This document shows, piece by piece, positions 26,422 to 36,264 of a stretch of 64,000 bases of DNA. How positions within the stretch are numbered: the first letter of the stretch is position 1; the number at the start of each line of letters is the position of its first letter. The notes under the pieces were generated by a model. It did no database searches. It was not told where the DNA came from and worked only from the letters and a program-made list of their open reading frames with translations. Both the position numbers and the translations under genes were made by a program. The stretch is taken from positions 1 through 64,000 of the forward strand of contig JAFLJS010000055.1 in NCBI GenBank assembly GCA_022712895.1, given 5' to 3'. The DNA comes from Desulfocapsa sp. (GTDB lineage Bacteria > Desulfobacterota > Desulfobulbia > Desulfobulbales > Desulfocapsaceae).

Positions 26422-26823
26422 TTATTCGCCTGTGGCCTCGACACTAAAAAGATTTCCCTGTACGCTGGAATCTTTTTTAACATCTTCCACTTCAGCCTCT
26501 GACTCAGTCTCAGCCCCAGACTCAGGGGTAGTCCCAGCATTAACATTTACATTACCAACAGCTTCTTCATCGACAGACGTCTCTCCATCAATAGTGGTAG
26601 ATTCCCACTCCTCAATCTTATTAATAAGACCACTCACCCTGCTGGAGATTTCTCCACGTTCATCTTGCATGGATGCGATTTCATCCTCAAGGCTCATAAT
26701 ACTGGCATCACGACGCTGCAAACGTTCAGCCAGTTTTTTATTGTTGTTTTGCAGGCCATTGAATTTTTCAAGGAGAGTAGAAACAAAGCCCTCGAGTTTT
26801 GCCAATTCATTTTCTTCATTCAT
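26422..26823 (-). CDS. coiled-coil protein, ZapB-like
   Basis: A 133-residue protein whose first 70 residues form a continuous coiled coil with heptads (LAKLEGFVSTLLEKF, LAERLQRRDASIMSLED), like ZapB. An acidic, Glu/Ser/Thr-rich disordered tail of about 60 residues follows. ZapB binds ZapA at the Z-ring. The operon with zapA makes this likely, though ZapB is usually about 80 residues and the tail is unusual. GGAG precedes ATG 26823. Confidence 0.7.
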   Translation of the reverse strand: MNEENELAKLEGFVSTLLEKFNGLQNNNKKLAERLQRRDASIMSLEDEIASMQDERGEISSRVSGLINKIEEWESTTIDGETSVDEEAVGNVNVNAGTTPESGAETESEAEVEDVKKDSSVQGNLFSVEATGE

Positions 26824-26998
26824 ATTAGATACTCCATATCAGTTCGCGTAATCATCAGTAGTTTGGTGTTGGCAGGGGAGCAGCAAGAACATTCCTTGCT
26901 AACATGGAATTCAGCAAAGCTGAGTTTTGATAGTGACCGGGAAAACGTCCCCCTGCAACGGAGACAATTATACCTTTGATTGGTATTTATGCAAGAGC

Positions 26999-27484
26999 TC
27001 AACTGCGGGAACAGCTCCAACTTTGAGGGCGTCCATCCGCATATGGCATGGAGCCATGAAAAGGGCTGGGATTCTCATCAAAAACAAGGGGAATAAAATA
27101 TTTATCCCCCTCCCACATTGGAAGCGAGGAAAGATCTTTAATAGGTTTCCAATACAGATCCCCTTCTTCGTTACTCATTATTGGCTCGCCCTGGTAACTG
27201 TGCACGAGAAAGATAAAACCAAACCAGTCCTCACCATTTTTTCCAAATCCGGGCCAGCTGATGGTGCCTCGCAATTCCACATTTTCGATGACTATTCCAG
27301 CTTCTTCCCGCACCTCACGCCTTATACAGGCAAGGATATCTTCGTCATTTTCCATCTTCCCACCCAGGCCATTATATTTACCCAGATGCTGATCATCGTC
27401 TCTCTTATTTCGATGCACTAAAAGCACATTCTGTTTGTCTGCTGACAGAATAAAAGCCAGACTGGCCAAGATAGGTCTATACAT
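26999..27484 (-). CDS. NUDIX hydrolase (MutT-like)
   Basis: A 161-residue NUDIX enzyme hydrolysing a nucleoside diphosphate-X substrate. The Nudix box is GGKMENDEDI...REVREEAG (about residues 42-64), with the Glu pair that binds Mg2+. The start LASLAFILSADKQNVLLVHR matches the 8-oxo-dGTP/2-hydroxy-dATP (MTH1/MutT) subgroup, so removal of oxidised nucleotides is likely. AAGGAG sits before ATG 27484. Confidence 0.88.
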   Translation of the reverse strand: MYRPILASLAFILSADKQNVLLVHRNKRDDDQHLGKYNGLGGKMENDEDILACIRREVREEAGIVIENVELRGTISWPGFGKNGEDWFGFIFLVHSYQGEPIMSNEEGDLYWKPIKDLSSLPMWEGDKYFIPLVFDENPSPFHGSMPYADGRPQSWSCSRS

Positions 27485-27561
27485 CTATGACTCCTTATGA
27501 TTAAATATGGTAAGCGGCTGAAATTGTACGATCACTATTCTTCCCCATTAGCTTACGCCTC

Positions 27562-29526
27562 ATGTCTTCTGGATATAATTATTTTATTACAGTACCTGAA
27601 AAACAGCAACGCCCCGAAACTGTACGTTTCATTCTACACTTCTTCCTCCTGTTCAGCCTGCTGTTTTTTTCCATTTCAGCTGTAACTCCCGCTGTTGCGG
27701 CCACACTTTTCCCCCGTTATCCCATTATTGAAAAGAACGTTCGCTTCTGGGAAGATATTTACGCCACCTATTCCACCAGCCAGGCAGTGGTACACGACCC
27801 TGACAACCTGGGTATTATCTACGAAGTGATTCCAATATTCAGCCATCGTCTGCCCGGCTCTTCCAAGATTAACAAACCAATCTTTAAAGGTATTAAAAAT
27901 AAATACGCAAATATTCTGAACCGTTTGGCGCAAGGAGCATCCCCCCGCAATAAAGAAGAACGGCGGGTTCTTGCCTTATTTGGTAAAGCAAACAGCAAAA
28001 AATTACGACAGGCCGCCGGAGCCGTACGTATACAGATTGGCCAGAAGGATAGATTTTTGGAAGGAGTTGTCCGTTCTGGCGCATACATCACACAAATCAA
28101 AAATATTTTTAAACAAAAAGGCTTACCTCAAGACCTGGCCTACCTGCCCCACGTTGAATCATCTTTTAACCTTAGAGCCTATTCCAAATTTGGTGCGTCT
28201 GGCATCTGGCAGTTCACACGCGCCACTGGCAAACAGTTCCTCACCATTAACTATGTTGTTGACGAACGCCAAGATCCGATTCTCGCAAGTTACGCCGCAG
28301 CCAGCTTTCTGAAAAACAACTATGACTCACTCAAAAGCTGGCCCCTTGCAATCACCGCTTATAATTATGGACCTGCCGGCATCCGACGAGCCAAAAAAGC
28401 CCACGGCACTTACGAAAAAATATTCCAACATTACAAACAGGGTCACTTTAAATTCGCCTCTCGTAATTTTTACTCTGAATTCCTGGCTGCAGTAAAAGTT
28501 GCCAAAAGACTTGAGCATGAGCCAACACTCAAACTCAAGAAACCACAGACGAGCCTGCACGTTAAATTACCCGCCTTTGTTGCTGCACATGACATCAGTA
28601 CGCACTTCCAGATCTCCATTGCAAATCTCAGGAAGCTTAATCCGGCTCTTAGACGCCCTGTATTCCAGGGGAAGAAACGTATCCCTAAAGGTTACATCCT
28701 GCACCTGCCAAACAGCAGCAAACATAAACGACTCCTATCCTCTGTACCCTCTCGGTTTTATCACAACAAACAAAAACCCACACAGTTTTACCGTGTGCGA
28801 AAAGGGGATACGGCAGGAGGAATTTCCAACAAATTCAAAGTCAGCTTACGATCTCTCAGGCAAGCTAACAACCTGAACAAACATGCGACTATTTTCGTAG
28901 GCCAGAATCTGCGTATCCCTGGCAAAACTGATAAGCCACTACAGTCTCAGAAAAATATCAGCAAGAACCGTCAGAAACCGACTCAAAAGAAAGCCGTCTC
29001 CAGCACAATCCCTCTGCTTTCCGGCAGTAAAAAAAGCAAAGCTACCTGGAGACAAATCCAGACGGCAAGAAGTGTGGTCCTTGGTGAACTCGGTGTTAGA
29101 AAAATTGAACAACACTCGCCGCTTCCCCAGGGCACAATCACAGTTCTGCCTGAAGAGTCCATAGAGTTGCTGGCCGACTGGCTACGAGTCAGGCCCAACA
29201 TCATTCGCACGCTCAACGCATTTTCTACTGGACGCGTTTTACATCCAGACGAATCAATTCTAATCCCACTGAATAATGTCCAGGTTAAAGCATTTGAAGA
29301 AAAACGATTTGACTTTCACCTCGAAACTGAGGAAGATTTCTTTGACGCCTATAAAATAGTTGGCGTTCACTCCTACACGGTGCAAAAAGGGGATACTGTC
29401 TGGGAAATTTGCAGGAAAAAGTTTGACCTTCCCCTATGGCTTTTAAAAAAATATAATACAACTCTTGATTTCAGCAGCCTTCAGGCCTCTCAACAACTGA
29501 CAATTCCCATTGTCAAAACCATTTGA
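27562..29526 (+). CDS. mltD: membrane-bound lytic murein transglycosylase D
   Basis: A 654-residue exported peptidoglycan lyase. The signal sequence (about residues 23-47) follows an unusually long polar N-terminus, so the true start may be later than ATG 27562. The SLT catalytic domain (about 175-300) has catalytic Glu199 in LPHVESSFN and GASGIWQFTRATG. LysM wall-binding repeats are at about 340-380 (weak), 403-450 (YRVRKGDTAGGIS) and 608-652 (YTVQKGDTVWEICRK). It cuts glycan strands to 1,6-anhydro products. It lacks an obvious lipobox, so it may be periplasmic. Confidence 0.9.
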   Translation: MSSGYNYFITVPEKQQRPETVRFILHFFLLFSLLFFSISAVTPAVAATLFPRYPIIEKNVRFWEDIYATYSTSQAVVHDPDNLGIIYEVIPIFSHRLPGSSKINKPIFKGIKNKYANILNRLAQGASPRNKEERRVLALFGKANSKKLRQAAGAVRIQIGQKDRFLEGVVRSGAYITQIKNIFKQKGLPQDLAYLPHVESSFNLRAYSKFGASGIWQFTRATGKQFLTINYVVDERQDPILASYAAASFLKNNYDSLKSWPLAITAYNYGPAGIRRAKKAHGTYEKIFQHYKQGHFKFASRNFYSEFLAAVKVAKRLEHEPTLKLKKPQTSLHVKLPAFVAAHDISTHFQISIANLRKLNPALRRPVFQGKKRIPKGYILHLPNSSKHKRLLSSVPSRFYHNKQKPTQFYRVRKGDTAGGISNKFKVSLRSLRQANNLNKHATIFVGQNLRIPGKTDKPLQSQKNISKNRQKPTQKKAVSSTIPLLSGSKKSKATWRQIQTARSVVLGELGVRKIEQHSPLPQGTITVLPEESIELLADWLRVRPNIIRTLNAFSTGRVLHPDESILIPLNNVQVKAFEEKRFDFHLETEEDFFDAYKIVGVHSYTVQKGDTVWEICRKKFDLPLWLLKKYNTTLDFSSLQASQQLTIPIVKTI

Positions 29527-29570
29527 GAAATGAAACTGTGATAAAAAAACAACAACATGGAGCATAATTA

Positions 29571-29939
29571 ATGGATATTTCAAAACGTATTGCAGAAATG
29601 AAGCAACAGCCCGGCTTTAGTGAAAACGTCGGTATGATTCTTATCCACAACGGAACAGTGCGTGGCTGGTCCCGAATGGACAACAAAAAACAAGTAGTGG
29701 CCCTTGAAGTCACACCCGATCTTGAAAAAATTGAGGCCATTCGCCAGGAATTTCTTAAACGTGAAGGAATTTATGACATTGTAGCCGAAGCCTTAACCGG
29801 CACATTTCAACCGGGCGAAGACCTTCTCTATCTGATCGTGGCAGGAGACATTCGTGAGAACATCAAACCCGTCCTCGCCGAACTCCTTGATAGAGTGAAA
29901 GCAGAAGCAATAACAAAAAAAGAAATAATGGCAGAATAA
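29571..29939 (+). CDS. MoaE-like protein (divergent molybdopterin synthase subunit)
   Basis: A 122-residue protein with the overall layout of the large molybdopterin synthase subunit: NGTVRGWSR near the start, VVALEVTPDLEKIEAIRQEF, then TGTFQPGEDLLYLIVAGD, ending in KKE. The conserved IHR and HR motifs of active MoaE are replaced. Catalysis may therefore be altered or lost; it could be a specialised paralogue of anaerobes. No moaD or other moa gene is adjacent. ATG 29571 follows the mltD stop by 44 nt. Confidence 0.65.
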   Translation: MDISKRIAEMKQQPGFSENVGMILIHNGTVRGWSRMDNKKQVVALEVTPDLEKIEAIRQEFLKREGIYDIVAEALTGTFQPGEDLLYLIVAGDIRENIKPVLAELLDRVKAEAITKKEIMAE

Positions 29940-29951
29940 AACTACTTTTCT

Positions 29952-30126
29952 TGATGGTTTCCCAAGAAACCACCTTACTGCTGAAGTCGTATTTACACCC
30001 TTTTTTCTGGTGTAAACTTCAGATGCAAGGCGCATAAATTTTCTATTATTTCGTCGTACTCTGGTACGTCATAATGATAGAAAATTTATAGCAACGAAGC
30101 AGGTAAAGAATTTTACGGTTTCAGCA
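29952..30126. repeat. interspersed palindromic repeat, copy C (diverged)
   Basis: Begins TGATGG at 29952, contains a TTTACACC/GGTGTAAA hairpin, then the family core hairpin CTATTATT...AATGATAG (30043-30080) and the GCAACGAAGCAGG segment, ending TTTTACGGTTTCA. Same orientation as copy D. It lies directly upstream of the HDOD gene and could influence its expression. Confidence 0.7.
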
Positions 30127-30145
30127 CTTTTACACAGGTTCTTTT

Positions 30146-30985
30146 ATGTCTACAGCAAAAAAGTTTATACGTAAGTTCAAGGACGAAAAAACACTTCCCC
30201 ACGTGGTGACCTCTCTTTCCGGCCTTATCGCCGATGAGAACTCCACCATGAAGGATTTTGAGGATGTGATCAAAATGGATCCGACTCTGGTGGTGCGCCT
30301 GCTTCGTCTGGTCAACTCTCCCTTTTACGGACTCTCCCAGCGTGTAGATTCCATCGGACGTGCTGTTGCATATCTAGGAATGAAAAATCTGCACAATATG
30401 GCAATTACTGACGCCCTGAAAGGGATTTTTAAGGAAAAGGTTAAATCAAGAATCTTTTCCAGAGAAAAACTCTGGTTGCACTGTGCTACCGTTTCTATTT
30501 GTGCCAAGATGATAGCGGAACGGATTTTTGGAGACAATGGGGATGATGCCTACCTCTGTGGTATTCTACACGATTTTGGCCTTATCGTTGAATCACAGGT
30601 AGATCCCACAAAATTTTTCGCAGCTTGTGAAGCCTGTCAAGCTGGAGACAAAATAACGGACCGTGAGCAGGAATATCTCGGAACAGACCATTGTGAAATC
30701 GGATACCTGTTGACTGTGGACTGGAAAATGCCGGAGGCGATACAAATTGCCATCCGTGATCACCACCTTGCCGATGGTGATTGTGCTCCTGACAGTCTTA
30801 CCGGCATTATTCAAATTGCAGAATATATCACCGGTCAGTTGGGACACACAGCCCTTGAAAATATTGACGCTATCCTTCCTGAGCATCTGGTCGTCCACAT
30901 GCAGGAGAATATGGATGAATACCAAGTGTTAATAGAAGATCTCCCTGAAGAAATGAGTAACGCAGAAGCGCTGTACGGAGGCTGA
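30146..30985 (+). CDS. HDOD-domain signalling protein
   Basis: A 279-residue HDOD protein. The domain spans about 15-210, with LRLVNSPFYGLSQRVDSIGRAV, GILHDFGLIVESQ and AIRDHHLADGD. HDOD proteins are non-enzymatic relatives of HD phosphohydrolases that act in signalling and stress regulation. The following hybrid kinase starts 48 nt downstream on the same strand, so the two probably work together. Ribosome binding site weak. Confidence 0.85.
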   Translation: MSTAKKFIRKFKDEKTLPHVVTSLSGLIADENSTMKDFEDVIKMDPTLVVRLLRLVNSPFYGLSQRVDSIGRAVAYLGMKNLHNMAITDALKGIFKEKVKSRIFSREKLWLHCATVSICAKMIAERIFGDNGDDAYLCGILHDFGLIVESQVDPTKFFAACEACQAGDKITDREQEYLGTDHCEIGYLLTVDWKMPEAIQIAIRDHHLADGDCAPDSLTGIIQIAEYITGQLGHTALENIDAILPEHLVVHMQENMDEYQVLIEDLPEEMSNAEALYGG

Positions 30986-31033
30986 GAAGAGCGGCTTCTC
31001 ATGCATTTACAATAAGAATTAACGGAGAACACC

Positions 31034-33160
31034 ATGGCCGCAGGCTTTGCGATATTTGACACCGTCACCTCATACCAGCAGGAAATCGATGAGCTCCTGC
31101 AACTCCTGCACAGTTCCACACCCAACACTTCCTGTCTTGTTAGAGATCACAACAAAAAGGAACACAGTACAGCACAGGCCAAGACTCCTGAAAGTACAAC
31201 CATTGCCGAGCTCACAACACTCCTTAAGAATACAGAGGAAAAGTATGCAGTTGTCACAACTGATATGCAATGGTCCGCACTGGAACTTTCAGAAATTAAA
31301 GCAACACTGTTCTTTACACCTTCAGATCATACAAAAATAGTTTCTCTCGCCTGTGCACTCTTTGGCAGCAGACAACAAACTGCTGCAACTCAAAAGAAGC
31401 TTGATATCCAAAAAAAACAGTTCAACAGAAAGTTTTCGGTCCTTGAAAAAAAATATCAGGCTACTCTTGAAGAAAAAGAGAAGAGCTATCGAATCATTCA
31501 GGAGCATCAGGAAAACTACTCCAAGACACTACAATCAGAGATAGAATCTCAGACAAAAAAATTACGTAAAGCAAAGGTTGCTGCCGAATCTGCCTCCGTT
31601 GCAAAAAGCCAGTTTCTGGCCTCCATGAGCCATGAAATTCGAACCCCCATGAACGGAGTGATCGGTTTTACCGAAATGCTCCTTTCCACCACACTGGATG
31701 AAGAGCAGCGTGACAGTGCAGAGACCATTAAACGCAGCGGTGAAGCCTTACTCGGATTAATTAATGATATTCTGGATTTCTCCAAAGTTGAAGCCGGGCA
31801 AATGAGCCTTGAGTATATCGATTTTGATCCTGAAATCACTGCGCACGATGTATGCGAACTGGTACGACCACGGGTGACTGGCAAAGCAATAGAAGTACTG
31901 TGCCGTATTGATGACAATCTTCCAGCCAACATCAGTGGTGACCCTGGGCGATTCAGACAGGTCCTTCTTAATCTCTTAGGCAATTCAGCAAAATTCACAC
32001 AAAAAGGGGAGCTTGAGCTTACCATCAATGTGGAAGAAGAGGACGAAAAAAACATTACCTTACATTGTCTTATTCGTGACACTGGGATTGGAATTGCAGC
32101 AGAAAAGTGCGAGTCAATTTTTGAAGCATTCAAGCAGGAGGATGGCAGTACCACCAGAAAATATGGTGGTACCGGGCTTGGACTCTCCATCTGTAGAAAA
32201 ATAGCATCTCTTATGGATGGAAAGGTATGGGCCGAGAGTGTAAAGGGGGAAGGGACTACTTTTCATTTTATTGCCAAGATGCGTAAATCCTCAGTCTCCC
32301 ATGCCAAAAAGTTGAGCCAACTTGATATCAAGGGCACTAAAATGCTTATTGTTGATGACAACAAGGCCAACAATGACATTATCAAACATATCCTTACCAA
32401 TGCCGGAATCAACGCCACTGCTCTCCAAGACGAAACCATGGCCATGCAGACGCTTGCTCAGGCAGACAAAGACGGCAAACCCTTTGATCTAGTCATCATA
32501 GATTTACAGATGCCAGTAATCTCAGGATTCGAACTGGCACGCATGATCAGAGAGTCAAACTTACAAGCCAAAGATATTCCATTTCTCGCCTACACTTCAT
32601 CCACGGAAAAACTGGCCAGCAAATGCAAAGAAGCCGGTTTCTCAGCATTTTTAAGTAAACCGGCCAGACGTTCCATTCTGCTGCGGACTCTGTCTAGAAC
32701 CCTTGGCCATGGGAATGACGACGACGCGGCCAGAGAAGACAAAAAACTGGTCACCCAGTATTCGGTAAGAGAGGAGATCAAACAATCCGTCTCCATATTG
32801 CTGGTTGAAGATAATCTTGTAAACCAGAAACTGGCGTCCATGATCCTGAAAAAAGCCGGTTACAGTGTTGATGTAGCAACAAACGGAAAAATTGCAGTAG
32901 ATATGTTCAGCGGTGATCCTGAAAAATATGACACCATTCTTATGGACGTGCAGATGCCTGAAATGGACGGCTATGAAGCGACAAGACAGATCCGAAAACT
33001 AGGTTTTACCGACGTTCCCATCCTGGCCATGACTGCCAATGCCATGAAGGGAGACCGCGAACTCTGCCTTGAATCTGGCATGAACGACTATATTACCAAG
33101 CCGATTAAACGAGATATCGTTTTCAACATGCTTGATAAGTGGCTATATTCAAAGAGTTAA
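31034..33160 (+). CDS. soluble hybrid histidine kinase with two receivers
   Basis: A 708-residue cytoplasmic kinase without membrane segments. N-terminus 1-115 is of unknown fold; a coiled coil spans about 115-185. HisKA has phospho-acceptor H200 ([14 protein letters not shown]), then HATPase_c (about 300-415, RDTGIGI, GGTGLGL). Receiver 1 (436-552) has Asp490 and receiver 2 (586-700) has Asp638. There is no output or Hpt domain. Receiver 1 has [10 protein letters not shown] and a less typical switch region, perhaps an adaptor. GGAG before ATG 31034. It follows the HDOD gene and precedes yihY by 43 nt. Confidence 0.92.
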   Translation: MAAGFAIFDTVTSYQQEIDELLQLLHSSTPNTSCLVRDHNKKEHSTAQAKTPESTTIAELTTLLKNTEEKYAVVTTDMQWSALELSEIKATLFFTPSDHTKIVSLACALFGSRQQTAATQKKLDIQKKQFNRKFSVLEKKYQATLEEKEKSYRIIQEHQENYSKTLQSEIESQTKKLRKAKVAAESASVAKSQFLASMSHEIRTPMNGVIGFTEMLLSTTLDEEQRDSAETIKRSGEALLGLINDILDFSKVEAGQMSLEYIDFDPEITAHDVCELVRPRVTGKAIEVLCRIDDNLPANISGDPGRFRQVLLNLLGNSAKFTQKGELELTINVEEEDEKNITLHCLIRDTGIGIAAEKCESIFEAFKQEDGSTTRKYGGTGLGLSICRKIASLMDGKVWAESVKGEGTTFHFIAKMRKSSVSHAKKLSQLDIKGTKMLIVDDNKANNDIIKHILTNAGINATALQDETMAMQTLAQADKDGKPFDLVIIDLQMPVISGFELARMIRESNLQAKDIPFLAYTSSTEKLASKCKEAGFSAFLSKPARRSILLRTLSRTLGHGNDDDAAREDKKLVTQYSVREEIKQSVSILLVEDNLVNQKLASMILKKAGYSVDVATNGKIAVDMFSGDPEKYDTILMDVQMPEMDGYEATRQIRKLGFTDVPILAMTANAMKGDRELCLESGMNDYITKPIKRDIVFNMLDKWLYSKS

Positions 33161-33203
33161 ACACTCACCACTCTGAATTCACATACATACACAAGCAGGT
33201 TTT

Positions 33204-34595
33204 ATGACTGAAGAACAGATCCGTCCATCCCTTGTTAAGCGTCTACTGGACTGGGCAAACAACCCTTGCCACGATGGTTCATATCTCCTGAAAAAACTGC
33301 ACTCCGTTTTCCGGATTTTTCTGATCACCTTCAAGGAATTTACCGGTAACGAGCTGAACATTCGCGCCAGTGCTCTCACTTACACCATCCTTCTGTCACT
33401 GGTTCCCATGCTCGCTATGAGCACTGCTGTATTAAAAGGACTGGGTGGTAACGATCAGCTACGCATGGCCGTCTACAGCTATATTGACACCCTCGACAAA
33501 ACCACTCCCCTGACAACTGTTGGCCTTAGTACATTACCAAAAACAACTGCGCACCCCAGCACAGACGAACTCTCTGTAGAGGCAAGTGAAAATTCCATGA
33601 CAAGCCAGTTTCGTTCCGTGGCTGAACAAATTTTCAACTATGTCGATCGCACAAATTTTGCAGCTCTTGGTACCATTGGTGTGCTGGGTGTATTCTTAAG
33701 CGCCATTCTGGTCTTGAGTAATATCGAAATGTCTATGAACACCATCTGGCATGTGTCTTCCGGCAGATCATTGATCAGAAAAGTGACCGACTACCTAACC
33801 CTGCTCATTCTTTTGCCCATATCCATTAATCTCGGTTTCGTAGCCAACACCGTATTAAAAAATGATAAGATTCTCAATAAAATCATGTCATATCTTCCCG
33901 GAGCTCTGGTGCAGACTAGCCTCTTACTGCTGGTACCCCTTTTCTTTATTATTCTCACCTTTTTTGTCATCTATATCTTTTTCCCAAACACCAAAGTCAA
34001 GACAGGCCCAGCTTTGATTGGTGCCACTTTTTCCGGAACCCTCTGGTTTATCACTCAGAATTTTTATGTCGGCTTGCAGATTGGTGTATCAAAATACAAT
34101 GCCATTTACGGCTCTTTCGCAACCTTGCCACTCTTTCTGGTCTGGATGTTTCTTGGATGGGTTTTCGTTCTACTGGGAGCACAGCTTGCGTTTGCCTGTC
34201 AGAAACAGAAGAGCTATCAGCTAAAAGAACTGAACAATTCGCCCATGGAAATGCTCAGTGCAGCTTATGACATTCTAGAGGTTACTTTTCACGCATTTGA
34301 TGAGAAGAGCAGGCTAAAAAAGAAACATCTTCCAGAGCATTGTTCAGCCTATTCTGCAGAACTCATTTTCACCTGTTTGCAGAAACTAAACAGTGCTCAG
34401 ATTATTCTACTCTCCAAAGCAGATCTTCTTCTTCCCGGTGCCCCTCCTGAAAAAATCATTTATCAGGATGTTATCTCGGCAGTGTTGGGAGCCGATTTCC
34501 CAGATACAAAAGGTGGAAAAACAGCTGCCTCTCTCCTGCAACAGGCCGAATCCGTTTTCAACAGAAGTTTTGCTGAAAATGTAGTTTCCCCATAG
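33204..34595 (+). CDS. YihY/BrkB-family inner-membrane protein
   Basis: A 463-residue protein with six membrane helices in the first 350 residues. Family motifs include RASALTYTILLSLVPMLA and, near the end of the helix bundle, YGSFATLPLFLVWMFLGW. Function unknown; once wrongly called RNase BN. The last 110 residues are a soluble winged-helix-like tail. The stretch between the first helices (about 95-145) is a polar insertion with many Thr/Ser. Confidence 0.87.
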   Translation: MTEEQIRPSLVKRLLDWANNPCHDGSYLLKKLHSVFRIFLITFKEFTGNELNIRASALTYTILLSLVPMLAMSTAVLKGLGGNDQLRMAVYSYIDTLDKTTPLTTVGLSTLPKTTAHPSTDELSVEASENSMTSQFRSVAEQIFNYVDRTNFAALGTIGVLGVFLSAILVLSNIEMSMNTIWHVSSGRSLIRKVTDYLTLLILLPISINLGFVANTVLKNDKILNKIMSYLPGALVQTSLLLLVPLFFIILTFFVIYIFFPNTKVKTGPALIGATFSGTLWFITQNFYVGLQIGVSKYNAIYGSFATLPLFLVWMFLGWVFVLLGAQLAFACQKQKSYQLKELNNSPMEMLSAAYDILEVTFHAFDEKSRLKKKHLPEHCSAYSAELIFTCLQKLNSAQIILLSKADLLLPGAPPEKIIYQDVISAVLGADFPDTKGGKTAASLLQQAESVFNRSFAENVVSP

Positions 34596-34786
34596 ACATA
34601 TTTTTCGATACTCTAGCCAAAAGCTGTAACAAGCGGAGAAATATACACATTCCTTCTTGCCACCAGATCCTGTTATCTTTTACCAGAACGTGTGCACTTT
34701 TCCCTTGCCTTTTTCTTTGAAAATACCTATCATGTGAGAATAGTTATTTGCAGCAATAAAAATTAATCTATTCAAGGAGTATTACA

Positions 34787-35332
34787 ATGACAAAGTTTTC
34801 TTGTTCCGTATGTGGTTATGTTTATGAGGGTGATTCAGCACCAGAGAAATGCCCTCAATGTGGTGCAACACAAGATAAGTTCAAAGAACAGGTTGCAGGC
34901 GATCTTACCTGGGCTGATGAACATGTTATCGGTGTTGCTAAAGGTATCGACCCTGAAATCCTGGAAGGACTTCGCGCTAACTTTACCGGCGAATGTACCG
35001 AAGTAGGAATGTATCTGGCCATGAGTCGTCAGGCAGATCGTGAAGGATATCCAGAAGTAGCTGAGGCTTACAAGCGTATCGCATGGGAAGAAGCTGAGCA
35101 CGCATCAAGATTTGCTGAGATGCTTGGTGAGGTTGTAGTTGCTTCCACTAAAGAGAATCTTGAAGCTCGTGTTGCCGCTGAACACGGTGCCTGTCAGGGA
35201 AAGAAGGATATTGCGGTTGCTGCTAAGAAGGCCAATCTTGATGCCATCCACGACACTGTTCACGAGATGTGCAAAGACGAAGCTCGGCACGGTATGGCTT
35301 TCAAAGGTCTGCTTGATAGATACTTTGCTTAG
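34787..35332 (+). CDS. rubrerythrin with N-terminal rubredoxin domain (reverse rubrerythrin)
   Basis: A 181-residue peroxidase of anaerobes. The rubredoxin iron site is at the N-terminus (Cys6, Cys9, Cys22, Cys25), the reverse of classical rubrerythrin. The four-helix diiron domain follows ([33 protein letters not shown]). It reduces hydrogen peroxide with electrons from NADH via a rubredoxin reductase. Strong AAGGAG before ATG 34787 and an own terminator indicate a highly expressed single gene. Codon use is more GAA/GGT-biased than its neighbours, again fitting high expression. Confidence 0.95.
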   Translation: MTKFSCSVCGYVYEGDSAPEKCPQCGATQDKFKEQVAGDLTWADEHVIGVAKGIDPEILEGLRANFTGECTEVGMYLAMSRQADREGYPEVAEAYKRIAWEEAEHASRFAEMLGEVVVASTKENLEARVAAEHGACQGKKDIAVAAKKANLDAIHDTVHEMCKDEARHGMAFKGLLDRYFA

Positions 35333-35367
35333 AGTCCAATGATTATCCTCTCTTGTGGATAATTTTT

Positions 35368-35407
35368 AAGCCTCTGCGTTTTTTTTGGCGCAGGGGCTTT
35401 TTTTTTG
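35368..35407 (+). terminator. rho-independent terminator of rubrerythrin
   Basis: AAGCCTCTGCG (35368-35378) pairs with CGCAGGGGCTT (35389-35399), followed by a run of T. It lies 36 nt after the stop codon. Confidence 0.93.
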
Positions 35408-35500
35408 CGCTTTTCAAAGGAACTCTCTGAAACAAGGGTAAACGCCAATGTATATATTTGTGTGGCAATGACTCCTCTCCATCCTCAATAGACGAAAAAA

Positions 35501-36166
35501 ATGAATATAGAAGATGCCCTGCGACAGCGAAAATCCGTACGTGCTTTTCACTCTAGACCCGTTGAGCCGGAGAAGATAAAAGCAATTCTTGCTGCTGCCA
35601 GTCATTCCCCTTCAGGTGCCAATATGCAACCCTGGCTGGTTGCGGTGGTTACAGGAGAGACAAAGAAAAGACTGCAATCTAAGATTGAAAATAGTTTCAG
35701 AAACAATGATCAAAAAAATGCTGACTACAAGTATTATCCGACAACATGGAAAAATCCCTATAAGCGGAGAAGAGTACATTGTGGACGTCAGATGTATAAC
35801 GCCCTGGACATTCAACGACACAACAAACAACAACGATTTGACCAATGGGCCGCCAATTATCGTTCCTTTGATGCCCCTGTTATGATGCTTTTTTTCCTGG
35901 ATGCCACCATGGAGGCTGGCTCTTTTCTCGATTGTGGTATGTTTCTACAATCGATCATGCTGAGCGCTCTTGAACACGGACTCGCCACCTGTCCCCAGGC
36001 ATCACTGTCTGAATATCCGAAAATCATCAAAGAGACTTTAGGCTATCCCCAGGATTCGACACTACTATGCGGCATGGCCCTTGGCTATGAAGATACAAGT
36101 GCTACAATCAACAGCTACCGAACGCCGCGTGAAGAAGTCGAATCCTTTACCCGGTTTTACAGTTAA
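35501..36166 (+). CDS. nitroreductase-family flavoprotein
   Basis: A 221-residue FMN-dependent nitroreductase fold protein. Typical elements are the opening RQRKSVRAFHSRPVE, the FMN loop SPSGANMQPW, and GLATCPQASL with PKIIKETLG. It should reduce nitro compounds, quinones or flavins with NAD(P)H. The physiological substrate is unknown. It is a single gene after the rubrerythrin terminator, convergent with the kinase gene ending at 36265; the 98-bp gap shows no clear terminator. Confidence 0.88.
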   Translation: MNIEDALRQRKSVRAFHSRPVEPEKIKAILAAASHSPSGANMQPWLVAVVTGETKKRLQSKIENSFRNNDQKNADYKYYPTTWKNPYKRRRVHCGRQMYNALDIQRHNKQQRFDQWAANYRSFDAPVMMLFFLDATMEAGSFLDCGMFLQSIMLSALEHGLATCPQASLSEYPKIIKETLGYPQDSTLLCGMALGYEDTSATINSYRTPREEVESFTRFYS

Positions 36167-36264
36167 AGAGATGAAAGATTGACAGACACCGCTGTCGTCA
36201 TTGTCAGACTTGTCGTGACACATAGAAAACTGATTATCAGCAGATATATTTCATACATAAGTGA

